Positions 59,113-64,000 of a DNA stretch of 64,000 nt are shown in pieces. The notes beneath the pieces were generated by a model. The model had not been told where the DNA came from. It saw only the letters and a program-made list of their open reading frames with translations, and searched no databases. Both the position numbers and the translations under genes were made by a program. The DNA comes from Chrysomallon squamiferum (Eukaryota > Mollusca > Gastropoda > Neomphalida > Peltospiridae): the NCBI GenBank assembly GCA_012295275.1, contig CM022672.1:7131384-7195383 (forward strand), written 5' to 3'. How positions within the stretch are numbered: the stretch's first letter is position 1; each line of letters begins with the position of its first letter.

Positions 59113-59687
59113 AATAATGTATGAAAATATCTGCCAAGTATAATATTTCATCTGCCAGCAAAGACTACAAAATGTATAGAATGTCAGTAGATTCTGGCTA
59201 TATAAGAAAATACCGGATGAACCATCCACATTAAGAAAATGTAGACACTGTACTACCAATAAAGTCCCAAACATTAATATCCCCAGGTCATTCTGCTTCA
59301 TAAACAGTTACTAATCCCTGCAGTAAATTAATGTAGCGAACACACGACAATACATGTTAGTTAACTAAGCTGAATTCCATAACATAAATACATTTCTATT
59401 GAATGTTTTGGAATAATTTTCTTTTTTAATCATTATCTTTTTATACTGAATATTTCATGTTCTTATTATGTTTTGAATTTTTAATAAAATGCAGCTCAAA
59501 TGAATAAACTAAAACTGAATATGTAAACTGACTGTCTGTGAATAATGTATCTATCTGTATATCTGTCTGTCATAATTCTTTAAACTAAAATACAATGAGT
59601 AAAACATCAGCACAATTGAAATTGTTTAAACAAACCAAAATAATTTTTCATCTTCATTATTGTTAGTTATTGTTATTATCAATTATT

Positions 59688-59691
<4 letters not shown>

Positions 59692-59752
<61 letters not shown>
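59692..59752 (+). repeat. (TTA)n microsatellite
   Basis: About 19 TTA units following TTTA repeats. Confidence 0.94.
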
Positions 59753-59754
<2 letters not shown>

Positions 59755-60820
59755 CACCACTTAATTCTGCAACAAAATAATTACATAATGGTTTGATATT
59801 TGTAAAGTGATAAACTACAATAGACTGATGTCTGGTTATGCATAATTATAGAACAAGTAAATACAACTGAATTGGTTTACATATCCTGCAGTACAATATT
59901 ATATTTTTAATGTATATATAATTTATATCTGAATAGACTAAGTCTAGTCTCAATCATTATGTGCAATAAAAATGGACAAACAATGATTTTATTATGAAAA
60001 ATTGAAGTTTTAAAACTGTTTTCAGTTTAAACTTCATGCTATTAATTATTATTCTTATTTATTTTATTATAATTTCAAATTTATGTCAAAGCAGCCACAG
60101 CAAGGTAACTGCAGCAATAATAATTTAAAAAACAAAAAATAACAAATGAAATTCTAAACAGAAATTCATTATCAGTACTTAATCATAAACCAAGCTTAGT
60201 GAACTGACAAAGATATTTCAAAATAATTTGTTTTTCCATAACTGAATCAGACAATTCAATGAACATGATTATTATTTGTGTGTGTGTTTTCATTTATTTT
60301 TCTTTATTTTATAATTATTATTATTTGAAAAAGGGATGGGGGAATTGTGTGGTAAGACTGTAATCTTTAAAGAAGAATAACTATTTGAAAAAAAAAAAAA
60401 AAAATAAATTTGTTATTAACAGTTGAATTCTACATGTTATCTTTTACTAAAATATTTTTTACAATTAACTCATGAATAAAGAGACCTGATAAGTTTTTTA
60501 AAATATATACCAGTTCACTAATTTTTTAAATCAATATATCTGTACATTAAAAAAACACACATAAAAAACATTAAAAATAAAAAAAACAATAAATAAATAA
60601 ATAATGAAACAGCAAATATATATTGGATCTTTTACAACTTCATCAATAACTTAGATAATGCCTATTTGTTGTTGTCTTTTAGATCATATTCTTTTGTACT
60701 GCTAACTTGTTTGGGTTTTTTTTATCTAACAAAATAAAATAAAAAATAAAGAAGTTAAATATTGATTAAGAATTAAGAAAAATACTAAATAATATGAGAT
60801 ATATTTAATAATCATAATTT

Positions 60821-60823
<3 letters not shown>

Positions 60824-60893
<70 letters not shown>
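60824..60893 (+). repeat. (GA)n microsatellite
   Basis: About 34 GA units, then a degenerate GA-rich tail to about 60925. Confidence 0.95.
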
Positions 60894-60900
<7 letters not shown>

Positions 60901-61070
60901 GAAAGAGAGAGAGACAGAGAAAGAGAACAAGTCGCATAACAGACTAATAATAATAATAATTTAAAAAATAAATAAAAACTGCTACTATTAGTATTAGAAA
61001 GTAAAACTTGCAGAAGAATATAAAGCCAAATATGACTCAGTCACTATAGGTTTTTAACAGGATAAGGCAT

Positions 61071-61105
<35 letters not shown>

Positions 61106-61309
61106 TATACATTTCTTTTTTGCACCTGTACATATTTAGTAAACTTCATTAACATTTTAAAATAAATGAAAAAAAATATTCATTTAAAAGTAATTTTGGT
61201 AACAGAAATTAAGTTCCTAAAATCATTCAAAAAATATATATATAATTTTCATATATATATATATTTAATTTTAAATATTTTAAAATAATAAATAAATATG
61301 TGTATGTAC

Positions 61310-61314
<5 letters not shown>

Positions 61315-61362
<48 letters not shown>
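61315..61362 (+). repeat. (AAT)n microsatellite
   Basis: About 16 units. A poly-T run lies just before, at 61073-61103. Confidence 0.94.
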
Positions 61363-61365
<3 letters not shown>

Positions 61366-62839
61366 AAAATTAAGAATATATTTAATTTTGCTACATACCA
61401 AAAATTATGAATCATCTGTGTGTGTGCATCTGCTTCTGTAAACTTCATAAAAATATGATGCTTAAATAAAGTTATCTCAGTTTTCAATATCTGATTTAGT
61501 AGAAAAAGGAAGCACTAAGTTAGAAATATCAGATTTGATTATCATAAACATGGAACAGCTGCCTGTATGTCTGACTTGAATGCCAAATCTGTTTACCTCA
61601 CTAGATTTGTGAACTAACCATAGTTTACATCAGCAAGCTTATTAAATATGAGAAAAAATATATAAATAACCTTTGTATGCTTCCAGTTGGACTGCTTATT
61701 TCTAGAGCCAGAAAACAACTATTACTTAGTAAGTGTGACAAAAACAGAACAAATCAAATTAAAACAAATCCAATGAGGTCACCACTTTCCCTATTTTCAT
61801 CGATCCTAATGAAATAAAATCATAGAGCAGCAATAACATTATATAATAAGGTGATAAACATACAGTGATTTCAGTTTTTTATCACTACTGCTGGTTTATA
61901 TCTAGTAACTAAAATTTAAAGCCAAATCATTTTAGAAGCAGTGAATTTAGTCAATACTTTATTCTCAATGTTGTTAATTTTCTTGTACAAAAGGATGTAC
62001 AAAAATAATTTCATTTGTCATTACTGTCTGTTGTAAAAAGTGTGGCAGTTATTGAATTTTGTTCAAACAGAGCTGTTCTGCAAGCTTACAGAGAATTATG
62101 TATGTAGGTAAAAAAAATTATAATAATAAAAAAAAAATGTATTTATATTTATTATTATGATCTCTTTAGACAAACTTAATTTAACATTAACAACCAAAAG
62201 TGTTTAATGTCCAGTATGCTTAATTTGTAAAAAAAAATATATATATTATTTATTACGTTATAATATAAAGTAAATTAAATTAAAGAAAGATTATAGATTT
62301 TAGTATCTGATTCATATCATTAAATGACTAAAATATTTTTAGATCTGTTAGTTATTAATATTGCTACTGTTTACTTTCATCTGTGCTTTACTTACAATAC
62401 ACATAGTTTGTAGAAATGTGTTTATATACATGATTTTTGTGAACTGTCATATGTGTATGTGCATTTGTTTGAGAGTGTATGTGTATGTGTGCGTGTGAGA
62501 GACAGTGACTAACACAAGCATGGAAATATGTTTATTGTCATCATTTTCATGTATAATAAGTATCTTTTCAATAATTTTGTTATGTATTTCGATGTATGAA
62601 TTAAGTGGTTTATGTTACTGTAAATTTATTATTAGCAAATACTAGTTTATTGGAAATAATAATTTGGAAATGTACTAAAGGTATAAGACTATTTTTTTAT
62701 GAATGAGAGATACTGTATCATTTTTTATAATTAACATTTAAAAATTAATAGATCTCTCAAGGACCATTAGAAAAATCTCAAAATCATTTTAAAGTATTCA
62801 AAAATATTTTCACAATCTTTTTTCTATTTCTATTTTTTT

Positions 62840-63185
62840 TTTAGGAGGGTTATGGTGATGGTGGATGGTATTCATCACGACTGCACTTTATTTCAAAAGC
62901 TGAGTTATTAAAGCAATATAAAATCTTTAGGAATCCATTTTCATCAAAGTTAGCTATTTGTTACCATGGTAACAAGCTTTGTTTGCCTACCAATGAAGCA
63001 TGCAGGGAGTTATTTGAGCTGCAAACTCTTCTAACATGATCAGTGTCTGCTCCCATGCTACACACAACTGATCCCAACAACTGCATCCATGTTCTGTTGA
63101 TCTTATGGCTGACACCAATGCCAAATCCGTCTGGTTTTTATTAGATTGCAAATGGCCTAATGGCCTAGAGCTAAAGGGTAAGGAG
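62840..63185. promoter_or_regulatory. Ordinary-complexity island with a perfect X-box, possible enhancer
   Basis: The palindrome GTTACCATGGTAAC at 62960-62973 fits the full X-box consensus bound by RFX factors. The surrounding 340 bp is free of simple repeats in a repeat-rich neighbourhood and has no long open frame. Confidence 0.35.
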
Positions 63186-63334
63186 AAAAAAGTAATAAAT
63201 AATAAATCTAAAAATCAATAGTAAAATGTTAGAATAATTTTGAAAAACAAAGCAATCAATGCAGTTTAAGATCTATGTAATTTTTATTTTCCTTTTTATT
63301 TAAGTCTGAGAATGAGTGATTTTTTTTTATAAAT

Positions 63335-63335
<1 letters not shown>

Positions 63336-63412
<77 letters not shown>
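63336..63412 (+). repeat. (AAAT)n(AAT)n microsatellite
   Basis: Tetranucleotide units pass into trinucleotide units. A (TTTA)n tract of the opposite composition lies at 63547-63587, so the two could pair. Confidence 0.92.
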
Positions 63413-63414
<2 letters not shown>

Positions 63415-63548
63415 GCATCAAACATAAAAGATCAATTTATTTTTCCTCTTTGAATCATGAAACTGAAATTTGAAGATCTGCCCATTGCTTCTACAATCAT
63501 AAAATTATTTCAAAATATTTAATTTTTATAATTTAATTAATTTTTCTT

Positions 63549-63583
<35 letters not shown>

Positions 63584-63635
63584 TTTTTTAAATTTTGCAT
63601 TACATCACAAAGCCTTAACAAAAGGTCATTACAAA

Positions 63636-63745
63636 GTGATTATATTGTGACTATACTATAGTTGTATTGTGATTTTATTGTAATTGTACTGATTATACTG
63701 TGATCATCCTGTGATTATATCATGATTATATTGTGATTAAACACT
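63636..63745 (+). repeat. Degenerate 10-14-bp minisatellite
   Basis: Repeated TGATTATATTG / TGTGATTATAT-like units run through this stretch with many changes. Confidence 0.5.
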
Positions 63746-64000
63746 TATTTGCTACATTACATTATAATGACAAATGTATCTGAAGCTAAAAACAACACAA
63801 TCACTTTTCTATACGCCATCAGACACTTTCCAATTCAAAAAAATATAATAAATAATTAATAAAAATAAATAAAATAATACAAACAAAAAAGAAACATTCT
63901 GAATTTATTCAGAGTCAAAACTAAGTATTTCATTCTTATTGCCTATGTTTAGTGAAGCTGCAGATAAATACTCTGCTGAACATTTATCTAAATCATTAGG

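Overview
The window is nuclear DNA of an invertebrate animal, AT-rich, with short exons, long introns and dense microsatellites ((GA)n, (GT)n, (AAT)n, poly-T). The gene content and repeat style fit a lophotrochozoan, most likely a mollusc. That placement is inference; no database search was possible. Nothing bacterial, viral or CRISPR-like was found.

Four protein-coding genes could be assembled exon by exon with consistent splice phases. (1) Minus strand, 6981 to 1000: a 161-residue secreted C-type lectin in 4 coding exons. (2) Minus strand, 19179 to 16081: GOLGA7, a 137-residue palmitoyltransferase accessory protein in 4 exons. (3) Plus strand, 19664 to 26851: SUCLG1, the mitochondrial succinyl-CoA ligase alpha subunit, 328 residues in 9 exons. 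(4) Minus strand, 41012 to 30547: a CCDC142 homologue of about 995 residues in 9 coding exons, with one apparent single-base frameshift in its large exon. GOLGA7 and SUCLG1 are head to head, 484 bp apart, and probably share a promoter. SUCLG1 and CCDC142 converge tail to tail.

From 41 to 64 kb I see no assembled gene. This stretch is AT-rich, full of microsatellites and degenerate tandem repeats, and holds several islands of ordinary-complexity sequence that could be conserved regulatory elements. One has a perfect palindromic RFX X-box, and one stretch near 55.1 kb looks like a possible isolated coding exon.

The most unusual observation is in CCDC142. Two different introns begin with tandem arrays seeded by the exon/intron boundary itself. 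A 12-copy array follows coding exon 3 and a 4-copy array follows coding exon 4. Each unit carries the last bases of the exon plus the 5' splice site or a decayed copy of it, so the real donor sits beside a series of decoy donors. Between the two arrays, in the same intron as the first, lies an approximately 840-bp minisatellite of 12-bp G-rich units. It produces the longest open frames of the window, which are artefacts.
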